64,000 nt of DNA. Source: Nakamurella alba (lineage in GTDB: Bacteria > Actinomycetota > Actinomycetes > Mycobacteriales > Nakamurellaceae). Each line of letters starts with the position of its first letter. Within the stretch, counting starts at the first letter, position 1. The notes beneath the pieces were generated by a model. That model saw only the letters and a program-made list of their open reading frames with translations. It was not told the origin of the DNA and did not search any database. Positions 7,521-16,341 of the stretch are shown here, in pieces. The stretch covers positions 186,001-250,000 of the forward strand of contig NZ_WLYK01000005.1 in the NCBI RefSeq assembly GCF_009707545.1. The letters run 5' to 3'. Both the position numbers and the translations under genes were made by a program.

Positions 7521-9631
7521 CGCACCACCGCCGCCAGCGCCGCGGCGCGGCCGCTGGTGAACACGTCCTCGAGGCCGAGCGGTGACCCGTCCGGCCCGGT
7601 CAGCGGCACCCGCCAGTTCGGGTACTCGTCGACGGTGCCCGGCTGGTTCTGCGTGCGCCGGTCGCCCACCAGGTCGGTCAGCGCGACGGCCAGCAGCTTC
7701 GACGGCGTCCAGGTCAGGTAGCGGTGCAGAGCCAGCACGGTCTGCTCGGTGTCCGGGTCGTTGCCGGTCAGCGCACCACGGCTGCGCAGCTCGTCCAGCC
7801 AGGCCCGCTGCTCGGCGGCGTCGGCGGCGAGCTCCTCCGCCAGTGTGCGGGTGAGCAGCCCGAGCTCCTGCCGCAGCCGGACGTGGTCACCGGCCAGGTA
7901 GCCGGCCGTCGGCGGCAGGTCGTGGGTGGTGACCGAGGCCAGGCACGACTCCCGCCACCACTCCGGCCGCAGCGGGCCGCCGCCGGCATCGAACTCGAAC
8001 TCGAACCACAGGATCGACGTGCCGAGAATGCCTCGGGCGGTGAGGAACTCGCGCACCCACGGCTCCACCGTGCCGAGGTCCTCGCCGACCACCAGCGCCC
8101 CCGCCCGGGCCGCCTCGAGCGCCAGGATGCCGATCAGCGCCTCGTGGTCGTACCGGACGTAGGTGCCCTCGGTGGGGCCGGCACCCTCCGGGATCCACCA
8201 CAGCCGGAAAAGCCCGATGATGTGGTCGACGCGCAGCCCGCCGGCGGAACGCAGTGCGGCGCGCACCATGTCGCGGAACGGCGCGAACTGGAGCTCGGCG
8301 AGCCGGTCCGGCCGCCACGGCGGTTGCGTCCAGTCCTGGCCGTTCTGGTTGTAGGCGTCCGGCGGTGCGCCGACGGTGACGCCGGCGGCGAAGACGTCGT
8401 GCAGGCGCCAGGTGTCGGCGCCGGCCGGGTTGACGCCGACCGCGAGGTCGGTCATCACGCCCAGCGACATCCCGGACCGCAGCGCCGCGGACTGCGCGGC
8501 GGCCAGCTGCTCGTCGACCACCCACTGCAGCCAGCTGTGGAAGTCCACCTCCGTCGGATGTGCTTCCCGGAACTGCTGCACCGCAGGCGATCCCGGAGTG
8601 CGCAGGTCGGCAGGCCAGACCCGCCAGTCATTCCCGTGCACCTCGGCGAGTGCGCACCAGGTGGCGAAGTCGACCAGGCCCTGCCCTTCCCGCGTGCGGT
8701 ACGCCGTGTAGGCGATCTCCCGGCCGGCGGTCCGCGGCACACCGTGCACCAACGCCAGCGCACGGGACTTGGCCGCCCACACCAGATCCCGGTCCAGCCG
8801 GTCCAGCCCGGCCAGATCCCGGCGCAGGGTGGCCAGCAGGTCGTCGACGACCGCGCGGGCGGCCGTGGGCAGCCCTGCGAACTCCGGGATCCGCTCCGGC
8901 CGCAGGTAGACCGGGTTGACGAAGCGGCGGCTGGTCGGCAGGTACGGGGACGGCTCCATCGGCGCCACCGGCTCGGCCGCGTGCAGCGGGTTGATCAGTA
9001 CGAACCCGGCGCCGTGCTCGGCGCCGGCCCAGCCGGCCAGGTCGGTCAGATCGGTGAGATCGCCCAAGCCCCAGGACTGCTCGGACCGGACGCTGTAGAT
9101 CTGGGTGGCCACCCCCCAGGCCCGCCCCTGCCCCAGACGCGGCGGCGGGGCGAGCTTCTCCGGGGTGACGATCAGCGCGCAGGTCGCCTCGGCGCCGTTG
9201 CTCCACGCCTTGAGCCGGTGGTAGCCCATCGGCAGTCCCGGCGGGATCGCGAAGGTCGCCTCGCCGATGTCCCGTCCGTCGAGATGGACGGGCGGGCTGA
9301 AGTTGTCGAGCTGCTGCAGGTCGTTGCGGTAGCCGCCGCCCTCCAGCTCCACCCAGACGGAGGCCGGGTCGCCGTGGGTGACGTGCACCGGGAACGACAC
9401 CGTGGTGTGCTCCCGGACCACCAGACACACCGGCAGCATCCGCCGCCGCTCGGCATCGGCCCGGGCGGACAGCGATGCCGCGGCGGACTCCGGCGAACTC
9501 GCATCCACGCCCAGGGCACCCAGCACCGCGGTGACCGTGGCGTCGGAGACGGTCCGGTGCTCGCCCTGCCAGTCCCAGAACTCGGTGGCGATGCCGAACT
9601 CGGCCGCCAGCCCGCTGAGCGTCTCGTCCAC
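7517..9631 (-). CDS. malQ: 4-alpha-glucanotransferase (amylomaltase)
   Basis: A 704-residue GH77 enzyme of the long actinobacterial type, with an N-terminal extension (about residues 1-170) before the barrel. It transfers alpha-1,4-glucan segments between maltodextrins in the cytoplasm. Catalytic blocks are visible: GGLRVDHIIGLFRLWW (nucleophile Asp), VVGEDLGTVEPWV (acid/base Glu) and VTTHDLPPTAGYL (third Asp), plus WGLGDLTDL near the domain start. The GTG start at 9631 has a good GGAGGAG ribosome site upstream. It is the first gene of a coupled three-gene operon and is divergent from the Gfo/Idh oxidoreductase. Confidence 0.95.
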   Translation of the reverse strand: MDETLSGLAAEFGIATEFWDWQGEHRTVSDATVTAVLGALGVDASSPESAAASLSARADAERRRMLPVCLVVREHTTVSFPVHVTHGDPASVWVELEGGGYRNDLQQLDNFSPPVHLDGRDIGEATFAIPPGLPMGYHRLKAWSNGAEATCALIVTPEKLAPPPRLGQGRAWGVATQIYSVRSEQSWGLGDLTDLTDLAGWAGAEHGAGFVLINPLHAAEPVAPMEPSPYLPTSRRFVNPVYLRPERIPEFAGLPTAARAVVDDLLATLRRDLAGLDRLDRDLVWAAKSRALALVHGVPRTAGREIAYTAYRTREGQGLVDFATWCALAEVHGNDWRVWPADLRTPGSPAVQQFREAHPTEVDFHSWLQWVVDEQLAAAQSAALRSGMSLGVMTDLAVGVNPAGADTWRLHDVFAAGVTVGAPPDAYNQNGQDWTQPPWRPDRLAELQFAPFRDMVRAALRSAGGLRVDHIIGLFRLWWIPEGAGPTEGTYVRYDHEALIGILALEAARAGALVVGEDLGTVEPWVREFLTARGILGTSILWFEFEFDAGGGPLRPEWWRESCLASVTTHDLPPTAGYLAGDHVRLRQELGLLTRTLAEELAADAAEQRAWLDELRSRGALTGNDPDTEQTVLALHRYLTWTPSKLLAVALTDLVGDRRTQNQPGTVDEYPNWRVPLTGPDGSPLGLEDVFTSGRAAALAAVVR

Positions 9632-9682
9632 GGGTTCTCCTCCAGGGTTCCTGCGGGCAGGGCGGCCCGCCGCGGCCGACGA

Positions 9683-9688
9683 TAGCGT
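9683..9688 (+). promoter_or_regulatory. Probable -10 element (TAGCGT) of a near-leaderless promoter
   Basis: TAGCGT fits the actinobacterial TAnnnT -10 pattern and ends six bases before the ATG of the oxidoreductase gene. Transcription would begin at or next to the start codon. No clear -35 was seen. Confidence 0.35.
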
Positions 9689-9694
9689 GAGCCC

Positions 9695-10723
9695 ATGAGC
9701 GCTGCGACGGAGAACGGACCGCTGCGCTGGGGTGTGGTCGGCCCCGGCCGGATCGGGCGGACGGTGATGTCCGAGCTGCTGCTGCTGCCGGACGCCGAGC
9801 TGACCGCCGTCTGCTCCCGGTCGCGCGACCGGGCCGCCGCATTCGCCGCCGATCTCGAGGTCCCGGAGGGGCGGCAGCGGCCGGAGCCGGTCACCGTGAC
9901 CTCGGTCGAGGAGCTGCTGCCGCTGGTCGACGTCGTGTACGTGGCCACCCCGCACCTGCAGCATCCGGAGGCGGTGCTGCCGGCCCTGCAGGCCGGTGTC
10001 CCGGTGCTCTGCGAGAAGGCGGTCGCCGCACGGATGTCGGATGCGCAGCGGATGGTCGACGCGGCCCGCGAGCACCGGACGCTGTTCATGGAGGCCATGT
10101 GGATGCGGTTCAACCCGCTGCACCGGCTGCTGGTGGACGAGCTGCTGGAGGGGATCGGGCCGATCCGGCGGATCACCGCGGACCTGTCGGTGCACCGCGA
10201 CCACGACCCGGACGACCGGCTGTGGGACCCGGCGCGGGGCGGCGGCACGCTGCTGGACCTGGGCGTCTACCCGGTGTCCTTCGTCCAGTGGCTGCTCGGC
10301 ACGCCCTTGTCGGTGGCGGTGCACGGCGAGCGGGCGCACGACGTCGACGCGAGCGCGACCCTGCTGCTCCGCTACCCGGAGGGCAACGCCGCCCAGGTGA
10401 GCTGCAGCTTCCGGGCGGTCGGCACCAACGGCGCCACCGTCGTCGGCGAGCGGGGCCGGGTGGTCATCGACCCGATGATGTACAAGCCGCACCGGATCGA
10501 AGTGGACCGGGCCGGCGAGCACTCGCAGGTGCATGTCGCCGTGCCCGGCGGCGAGCTGGGCGGCCGCGGCTACACGCCGATGCTGATGCATTTCCAGGAG
10601 CTGGTCCGGTCCGGCGCGACCGAGAGCCCGGTGATGCCACTGGACGACACCCTCGCCGTCATGCGGATCCTCACCGATGCGCTGGACGAGCTCGGAGTCA
10701 GCTACCCGTCCTCAGCCGGGTGA
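9695..10723 (+). CDS. Gfo/Idh/MocA-family NAD(P)-dependent oxidoreductase
   Basis: A 342-residue two-domain dehydrogenase. The N-terminal Rossmann fold shows GVVGPGRIGRTV (dinucleotide loop), VYVATPHLQHPEAVLPAL and VLCEKAVA, the EKP-like motif with Ala in place of Pro. The C-terminal domain carries the GGGTLLDLGVYPVSFVQWLLG block near residue 190. Substrates in this family are sugars, inositols or trans-dihydrodiols; EAMWMRFNP resembles the dihydrodiol-dehydrogenase branch. It is a single gene, divergent from malQ, and its 3' end overlaps the convergent GNAT gene by 26 bp. Confidence 0.9.
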   Translation: MSAATENGPLRWGVVGPGRIGRTVMSELLLLPDAELTAVCSRSRDRAAAFAADLEVPEGRQRPEPVTVTSVEELLPLVDVVYVATPHLQHPEAVLPALQAGVPVLCEKAVAARMSDAQRMVDAAREHRTLFMEAMWMRFNPLHRLLVDELLEGIGPIRRITADLSVHRDHDPDDRLWDPARGGGTLLDLGVYPVSFVQWLLGTPLSVAVHGERAHDVDASATLLLRYPEGNAAQVSCSFRAVGTNGATVVGERGRVVIDPMMYKPHRIEVDRAGEHSQVHVAVPGGELGGRGYTPMLMHFQELVRSGATESPVMPLDDTLAVMRILTDALDELGVSYPSSAG

Positions 10724-11156
10724 TCCACAGTCCCGGGACCACCTCGACGTCCTCGACATCACGGAACCCCAGCGACCGGTAGAGCGCGAGTGCCGGGGCG
10801 TTGTCCCGGCCGGTCGACACGGTCAGCCCGCGCCCTGCGGCCATGTCCAGCGCAACCTGCACCAGCCGTCGACCGATCCCCTGCCGGTGCGCCGCCGGGT
10901 CCACCACCAGCCGCTCGACATCGATCAGGTCACCGGCCACGGACCAGCCGATCGCGCCGACCAGCACACCGTCGTCGTCGAAGGCACCGGTCCAGGACAA
11001 CCGCGCCGCACGCAGCTCGTCGAGCGTCTCGGACAGGGTCGGGATCCGGTCGTCGCCGATCAGTTCGGCCTCGACCAGGTACGCCGCTCGCTGCACCCCG
11101 AGCAGCCGCTCGCCGACGCCGGGGAGCTGCGGATCCAGCCTCGCGATGGTGATCAT
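10698..11156 (-). CDS. GNAT-family N-acetyltransferase
   Basis: A 152-residue single-domain acetyltransferase. The acetyl-CoA motif A is LVVDPAAHRQGIGRRLVQ (Q/RxxGxG/A), followed by ALALYRSLGFRDV, the usual motif B region. The substrate is unknown. I chose the ATG at 11156 (MITIARLDP), because the 30 upstream in-frame residues are compositionally unlike the domain. It converges on the Gfo/Idh gene with overlapping 3' ends and is divergent from the GGDEF gene with 212 bp between starts. Confidence 0.85.
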   Translation of the reverse strand: MITIARLDPQLPGVGERLLGVQRAAYLVEAELIGDDRIPTLSETLDELRAARLSWTGAFDDDGVLVGAIGWSVAGDLIDVERLVVDPAAHRQGIGRRLVQVALDMAAGRGLTVSTGRDNAPALALYRSLGFRDVEDVEVVPGLWITRLRTGS

Positions 11157-11368
11157 CGACACCGATCCCACCAGACCCCGGCCGGCTCTGCACCCACAGC
11201 GGAAAGCACCACCGCCGAACGGATCTCGGCGCAACTGTGGAAACACCGGGAGCCTGCTCCGACCCCGTGACTATTCGCGTTCCACCCGATACCCTCTGTG
11301 CATCTGCAGGTGTGCTGCAGCACGAATGGCGGCGGTCGGGTCCGCACGTCCGAGTGGAGTTCAAGGCG

Positions 11369-12667
11369 ATGTTCGAGCTCGACGACGGTATGGACGCCCG
11401 GCCGACCGCGATGCTGCGATCGCTGGGCCAGCCCGCCGATCCCCCGACCACCCGTGGCCCCGACCGGTCGACGTTCTCGAGCGCGGCCCGGCCGGCGCAG
11501 ATCTGGCTGCTGCTGGTCGGCGCGGCCGCGCTGGTGCTGCCGTGGGTGCTCGCCGGTGTCCCGGTACGGATCACCGGCTCCGAGCTGCTGGTCGTGCTGT
11601 TCATCCTGCTGGCGAGCATCGCGAACCTGGAGTTCGGGCTGTTGCTGGACCGGCAGAACCGGGAGCAGCGACCGCACAAGGGCCTGTCCGCCTGGGGCAT
11701 GTGCACGGCGGTGCTGCTGCCGGCCTGGTACCTGATCCCGGTCGTCCTGCTGATCTACCTGCACGCCTGGCTGCGGGACCGGACGTTGCCGGCCTGGAAG
11801 TGGTTCGGCTCCGGCGCGGGCATGATCCTGGCCGCACTGACGGCGGACCGGGTGCTGCACCTGGCCCCGGGTGGCGAGGTCTTCGGCACCGGCCCGGACT
11901 GGCAGATCGCCGTGGTGGTGGCGCTCGCCTGCCTGGTCTTCATGGTGGTCGAGTCGACGCTGCTGATGGTGTTCGTGCTGATCCAGGGCACCCGCAACGA
12001 GCACTGGCTGAGCGGCACGCTGGCCGACCCGCTGTTCTACGCGACCGAGTTCGGCGTGCTGACCCTGGGCGCGGTGACCGGCCTGCTGGCCGTGAACGCC
12101 GGCTGGGTGTGCCTGCTGCTGGCACCGGCCTACCTGCTGATGCAGCAGGCGGTGCTGCACCGGCCGTTGCAGCAGCGGGCGGACGTCGACGAGAAGACCG
12201 GGGTGCTGCAGTTCCCGTCGTGGGAGCGGGCGGCCACCGCGGAGGTGCAGCGGGTGGAGGACGAGCACAGCCCGTGGGCGGTGCTGTTCGCCGACCTCGA
12301 CCACTTCCACCTGTACAACGAGCAGCACGGCCACCTGGGCGGCGACGTGGCCCTGGCCGAGGCCGCCCGGGTGCTGCGGGACGAGTGCGGCACCGGACTG
12401 GTCGGCCGGTTCGGCGGCGAGGAGTTCTGCGTGCTGCTGATCGGGGTATCCGCGGAGGCGGCGTTCGACCGGGCGGAACGGATCCGCGACCGGATCGGCG
12501 GGCTGCTGCCGCCGACCGTGCCGGCGGCGTTCACCATCAGCATGGGGGTCGCGCCGGTGCGTGGGCGCCGCTCGCTCACCCGCGCGCTGGCCGCGGCCGA
12601 CGGTGCGCTCTACCGGGCGAAACTGGACGGGCGGAACCTGACCCGCACCGCCGGCCCGATGCTCTGA
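11369..12667 (+). CDS. Membrane diguanylate cyclase (GGDEF domain)
   Basis: A 432-residue protein with about eight predicted membrane segments (residues about 35-275) and a C-terminal GGDEF domain. The active-site signature is RFGGEEF and the metal-binding stretch is LFADLDHFHLYNEQHG, so synthesis of cyclic di-GMP is expected. No RxxD inhibitory site precedes the signature at the usual spacing, suggesting lack of product inhibition. The ATG at 11369 follows a GTGGAG ribosome site; an upstream ATG would add 44 residues of non-domain sequence. The membrane sensor part is unclassified. It is a single gene. Confidence 0.88.
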   Translation: MFELDDGMDARPTAMLRSLGQPADPPTTRGPDRSTFSSAARPAQIWLLLVGAAALVLPWVLAGVPVRITGSELLVVLFILLASIANLEFGLLLDRQNREQRPHKGLSAWGMCTAVLLPAWYLIPVVLLIYLHAWLRDRTLPAWKWFGSGAGMILAALTADRVLHLAPGGEVFGTGPDWQIAVVVALACLVFMVVESTLLMVFVLIQGTRNEHWLSGTLADPLFYATEFGVLTLGAVTGLLAVNAGWVCLLLAPAYLLMQQAVLHRPLQQRADVDEKTGVLQFPSWERAATAEVQRVEDEHSPWAVLFADLDHFHLYNEQHGHLGGDVALAEAARVLRDECGTGLVGRFGGEEFCVLLIGVSAEAAFDRAERIRDRIGGLLPPTVPAAFTISMGVAPVRGRRSLTRALAAADGALYRAKLDGRNLTRTAGPML

Positions 12668-12691
12668 GCCGGCGGCGCGGACGGGTGGTCG

Positions 12692-13693
12692 CTACTTGCG
12701 GCCCGGGGACCAGTTCATGCCCCACCCGTAGGTGCGGTCCAGGACCGACTGACCGCCGTTGATGTACTGCACCTCGCGCTGGACGACGAGATCGCCGCCC
12801 TGGTCGACCAACTGGGCCACGGCGCAGATCCGCGCCTGGTCCGAGGTGGCGTCCATCCGGACCTCGATCTGCGGACCGTTGACCGGGATCAGCGTGACCA
12901 CGCCGTTGGCCGCGGCCCAGTTCGGCACGCCCTCGTAGATCAGCGCGAAGATCAGCACCCGGCGGAACCGGCCTGGCACCAGGTTGATCGACATGTTCTC
13001 GCCGCCGACGACGGCGCCGGACCGGTCGTCACCGTCGAGCTGGATGTACGGCGGGGAGTGCAGCGAGCCGAAGCTGTTGCCCAGCGCCTGGACCACACCC
13101 TTGCTGCCGTCCATCAGCTCGTACAGACAGCCCAGATCGAGATCGATGCCCCGGTTCCCGCCGGCCGCCGCGGCCAGCCGCTTGAAGAAGCCGCCCTGCT
13201 TCTGCCCGCTCTGCGGCTGCTGCGACGGGTCGGTCGCGGACCAGTTCAGGTTGACACGGACGATCCCGGTGGTGCCGCCCGACTTCGACAACGACACCGA
13301 CGGCGCCGACTTCGTCAGCGCGATCTTCGACAGCCGCACCCCGCCGCCGCCCTGCTGCTGCGGAGGCTGGGGCGGCGGGGCGTATCCCTGCGGCGGCTGC
13401 TGGGGCGGTCCCCACGGCTGACCACCCGGCGGCGGGTATCCACCGGGAGCGGCCGGCGGGGGCGGCGGCGCCTGCTGCTCGTCCTGCGCCGGATCCCGGT
13501 ACCACGACGGCCCGCTCGGCGCCGCCGGCGCTGCAGAAGGTGCCGGCGGGGCCGGAGGTGCGGCCTGCTGCTCGTCGTCCTCCGGCGGCCGGTACCAGGA
13601 CGGTCCACCGCCGGCCGCAGGTGGCGCCGGCGGGGCGGCCGGCGGCGGCGCGGCCGGCGGGTCGGGGCGGCGCTTGTTGTAGTCGATCGCCAT
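12692..13693 (-). CDS. TerA-like tellurium-resistance family protein with Pro-rich N-terminal repeats
   Basis: A 333-residue cytoplasmic protein. Residues 1-120 are a low-complexity Pro/Ala/Gln region containing two copies of GPSWYRxPxxDEQQA, a probable docking or phase-separating tail. Residues about 120-333 form a TerD-superfamily domain closest to TerA: VRLSKIALTKSAPSVSLSK, GIDLDLGCLYELMDG, the calcium-loop-like GGENMSINLVPGRF, and LIFALIYEGVPNW. Ter proteins bind Ca and support stress or metalloid resistance. It lies downstream of terD on the same strand, separated by a strong hairpin. Confidence 0.88.
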   Translation of the reverse strand: MAIDYNKRRPDPPAAPPPAAPPAPPAAGGGPSWYRPPEDDEQQAAPPAPPAPSAAPAAPSGPSWYRDPAQDEQQAPPPPPAAPGGYPPPGGQPWGPPQQPPQGYAPPPQPPQQQGGGGVRLSKIALTKSAPSVSLSKSGGTTGIVRVNLNWSATDPSQQPQSGQKQGGFFKRLAAAAGGNRGIDLDLGCLYELMDGSKGVVQALGNSFGSLHSPPYIQLDGDDRSGAVVGGENMSINLVPGRFRRVLIFALIYEGVPNWAAANGVVTLIPVNGPQIEVRMDATSDQARICAVAQLVDQGGDLVVQREVQYINGGQSVLDRTYGWGMNWSPGRK

Positions 13694-13722
13694 CTCGGTG
13701 CTTCTCCCTGTGCTGCAGACGC

Positions 13723-13759
13723 CACCGGGCGGGGCGCACGTGGTGCGACCCGCCCGGTG
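13723..13759 (-). terminator. GC-rich hairpin between terD and the TerA-like gene
   Basis: CCGGGCGGGGCGCAC and GTGCGACCCGCCCGG pair around a GTG loop with a single mismatch; flanking bases add about two more pairs. There is no T-run. It sits in the 102-bp gap between terD and the downstream ter gene, so it could be a leaky terminator or attenuator that lowers expression of the second gene, or an mRNA stabiliser. Confidence 0.5.
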
Positions 13760-13795
13760 TGGTGGTCCTACTGGAACGAACTCAGCCGTACCGAC

Positions 13796-14371
13796 TCAGA
13801 CGTTGACGCCGAAGTCGCGCGCGATGCCGGCGAGGCCGCTGGCGTAGCCCTGGCCGATGGCGCGGAACTTCCACTCCGGGCCGTTCCGGTACAGCTCGCC
13901 GAAGACCATGGCGGTCTCGGTCGAGGCGTCCTCGGTGAGGTCGTAGCGGGCCAGCTCGTTGCCGTCGGCCGAGTTCACGACGCGGATGTAGGCGTTGCGG
14001 ACCTGACCGAACGACTGGCTGCGGGCGTCCGCCTCGTAGATCGAGACCGGGAACACGATCGAGCCGACGTTCGGCGGCACGGCGGCCAGATTGACGCTGA
14101 TCTGCTCGTCGTCGCCGTCGCCCTCGCCGGTGAGGTTGTCGCCCTGGTGCTCGATGGAGCCGTCGGGGGACTTCAGGTTGTTGAAGAAGATGAAGTAGGA
14201 GTCGTTGACGATCTTGTGGTCCTCGCCCAGGCCCAGCGCCGAGGCGTCCAGGTCGAAGTCGACACCGGTGGTCGCCCGCGCGTCCCAGCCGAGACCCACG
14301 GTCACCGCCGTGAGGTTCGGTGCCGCCTTGGTCAGGGAGACGTTGCCGCCCTTGCTGAGGCTCACGCCCAT
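13796..14371 (-). CDS. terD: TerD-family calcium-binding stress protein
   Basis: A 191-residue protein of exact family length. It starts [20 protein letters not shown] and carries [39 protein letters not shown] (calcium-binding acidic loop), [24 protein letters not shown] and [18 protein letters not shown], all TerD marks. The ATG at 14371 is preceded by an AGGAGC ribosome site. Family role: cytoplasmic, Ca-dependent component of ter stress systems (tellurite, phage, oxidative stress). Only two ter genes are present here; no terC or terZ was seen in this window. Confidence 0.95.
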   Translation of the reverse strand: MGVSLSKGGNVSLTKAAPNLTAVTVGLGWDARATTGVDFDLDASALGLGEDHKIVNDSYFIFFNNLKSPDGSIEHQGDNLTGEGDGDDEQISVNLAAVPPNVGSIVFPVSIYEADARSQSFGQVRNAYIRVVNSADGNELARYDLTEDASTETAMVFGELYRNGPEWKFRAIGQGYASGLAGIARDFGVNV

Positions 14372-14536
14372 GGTTGGTGCTCCTGTCCTAGTCCTTGACT
14401 TGTTGCGTCCGGGCATCGTGCCCGTACGTAGCCGCACGGCCAACGAACACCGCGCGCGAAGCGTTCCCAGCTCCGCGCGCCGAACGTTACTGCGCCGGGA
14501 GTGATCGGGCGCGACTTTCACCCGGCCGGACCGGGC

Positions 14537-15400
14537 TCAGCCCGCGGGCGCCGCCGATGCCAGCGCGGCCTGCAGCTGCGCGCCGCCCGCCGCCCAGTCG
14601 GCGGCGCCGGCCGTGACCACCACGCGGTGCACGGCGCCCTTTCCGGTCGCGATCCAGCGGAAGCGCTGTTCGTACCCGCCGGTGCCGCTGCCGCACTGCA
14701 GCACCAGGTCCATCGAGAACCAGTCCGGCTGCGAGCTGAGCGTGCGACCACGCAACACCGACGGGGTGCAGTCGCTGCGACGGGCCACCTCGGCGGTGAG
14801 CGCCCGCTGCCAGCCGTCGGCGAGGGCCTTGCGCGCGGCGGCGTCGTAGTCGGCGATCGGGGTGGTGTCGGCGAGCGAGCTGCTGGAGATCAACATCCGC
14901 TGCGTCGAGTCCGCCCAGGTCGTGCCGTTGCCGTAGGCCGCGCGGTAGGACGAGGGCACACCCTCGGTCAGCAGGCGCCACCCCGCCGGCGGCGAGAACG
15001 CGAGACTGCCCAGCACCACCCGCTGCCCGAGCGGCGGCGAGGCGGAGGTGGCGGACGCCGACGACGGAGCGGTGGACTGCGCGGAGGCACCCGGTTCCCG
15101 CAGGAAGAACCACCAGCCGCCGAACGCGCCCGCCGCGAGGACCAGGACCAGCACCAGGATCCCCGCCGTCGTGCCGCGGCTCACCTGCGAGTTCCGCGGT
15201 GGTGGTGCAGCAGGCGGAGGCGGCATCGGCACGGGCACCGGGACGGGAGCCACCGGCGCAGGAGCAGGCGCGACCGGCACCGGAGCGACGGCCACCGGCC
15301 CGCCCGGGTACTCCGGGTGCGGGGTGATCCGGCGATGGCAGGAGCTGCACTCGTTCCCGGCCATCCGGCCCCCGCAATAGGTGCAGTACGCCGCGGTCAT
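14537..15400 (-). CDS. Zinc-ribbon, single-pass membrane protein of unknown function
   Basis: A 287-residue protein. Residues 6-21 form a small zinc ribbon (CTYC and CSSC pairs). A Pro/Val/Ala-rich linker follows (about 27-65), then one membrane helix (about 75-97) and an extracytoplasmic domain of about 190 residues rich in Ser and Trp with two Cys near residues 220 and 248 that may form a disulfide. The exported part (LAFSPPAGWRLLTEGVPSS) resembles actinobacterial lipoproteins of unknown role. It is divergent from the PRC-barrel operon. Confidence 0.7.
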   Translation of the reverse strand: MTAAYCTYCGGRMAGNECSSCHRRITPHPEYPGGPVAVAPVPVAPAPAPVAPVPVPVPMPPPPAAPPPRNSQVSRGTTAGILVLVLVLAAGAFGGWWFFLREPGASAQSTAPSSASATSASPPLGQRVVLGSLAFSPPAGWRLLTEGVPSSYRAAYGNGTTWADSTQRMLISSSSLADTTPIADYDAAARKALADGWQRALTAEVARRSDCTPSVLRGRTLSSQPDWFSMDLVLQCGSGTGGYEQRFRWIATGKGAVHRVVVTAGAADWAAGGAQLQAALASAAPAG

Positions 15401-15532
15401 GGCAGAACAGTAGGGGCAGGGAATCGTCTGTGACCCGGGTGTGACCGGTGGCTGTGCTCGTTTTGCCCGACCTGGCCCCGGGCACTCTCCGGCCAGGGTT
15501 GTCGGGCGGTGGCGCGGCGGAAGAAGGTCGTC

Positions 15533-15664
15533 ATGCAGTGGTGGGTGTGGTTGATCGTGGTCGTCGTGGTGATCGCGGTGATCCTGTCGGCGGTGCTGAC
15601 CATCCAGGCGCGCCGCCGGTCCGGCGGTGTCATCGTGAACAGACGGAGAGGTGGCCGGCAATGA
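15533..15664 (+). CDS. 43-residue single-pass membrane microprotein
   Basis: A 43-residue frame beginning MQWWVWLIVVVVVIAVILSA, that is one strongly hydrophobic helix followed by a basic tail (ARRRSGG, NRRRGGRQ). The ATG is preceded by a purine-rich GGAAGAAGG ribosome site. Its TGA overlaps the next gene's ATG in an ATGA junction, so it is translationally coupled to the PRC-barrel protein. The good ribosome site, exact overlap and membrane-helix composition all argue for a real gene. Function unknown; it might tether the two PRC-barrel proteins encoded next. Confidence 0.7.
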   Translation: MQWWVWLIVVVVVIAVILSAVLTIQARRRSGGVIVNRRRGGRQ

Positions 15665-16341
15665 GCACACTCCTGCGAGCCCAGGACATCACCAAGACCC
15701 CGGTGGTGACCTTCGCGGGCGAGGACGTCGCCCAGATCAAGGATGTCGTGTACGCGCCGGGCGGCGGCGAGATCGCCGGGTTCACCCTGGCCGGTCGCGG
15801 GATCTTCTCCGGTCCGACGAAGACGATCCTGCCCTGGCCGGCGGTCGTCGGGCTGGGTCCGGACGCGGTGATTATCCGCGGGGAGGAGGATCTGGTCCCT
15901 CGGGACGCGTTCTTCGACGGGCTCGGCGACACGGGGCCGGCCGGGAACGTGCTGGGGTCCCAGGTACTGACCGATGACGGCAGTGCCCTGGGCGTGGTGC
16001 ACGACGTCATCGTCGGTATCTCCGCGGTGCAGGGCGGCCAGGCCGATGTCGTCGGCTACGAGATCGATCCCGCGGAGAGTCTCGGGCGGGGCAAGCAACG
16101 ACTGCTCATCCCCCTTCCCGACACACTGGCCGCCTCGGGACAGCACCTCATGGTGCCGGCGGCTGCACGGAATTACCTGGCCGACGATCTCAACTCGTTC
16201 GGCCAGGCCGTCGACGCGTTCCGCAGCCAGATCGGGGACCCCGCGGCTGCTCCGCCGGCGCCCCCTGTCCCGACGGTCACCCCGGGATCGCCGGGTGGCG
16301 CACCTGATGCCCCGGGGGATCGCTGGGAGGAGAAGCGCTGA
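15661..16341 (+). CDS. Double PRC-barrel domain protein
   Basis: A 226-residue protein with two PRC-barrel-like halves: residues about 4-75 (LRAQDITKTPVVTFAGEDV, VVYAPGGGEIAGFTL) and 95-175 (GSQVLTDDGSALGVVHDVIV, GYEIDPAES). The C-terminus is a Pro/Gly-rich tail. PRC-barrels occur in photosynthetic reaction centre H subunits and RimM, and as protein- or RNA-binding modules in actinobacteria. It is coupled upstream to the 43-residue membrane protein and downstream, by a TGATG junction, to a second PRC-barrel gene. Cellular role unknown. Confidence 0.8.
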   Translation: MSTLLRAQDITKTPVVTFAGEDVAQIKDVVYAPGGGEIAGFTLAGRGIFSGPTKTILPWPAVVGLGPDAVIIRGEEDLVPRDAFFDGLGDTGPAGNVLGSQVLTDDGSALGVVHDVIVGISAVQGGQADVVGYEIDPAESLGRGKQRLLIPLPDTLAASGQHLMVPAAARNYLADDLNSFGQAVDAFRSQIGDPAAAPPAPPVPTVTPGSPGGAPDAPGDRWEEKR

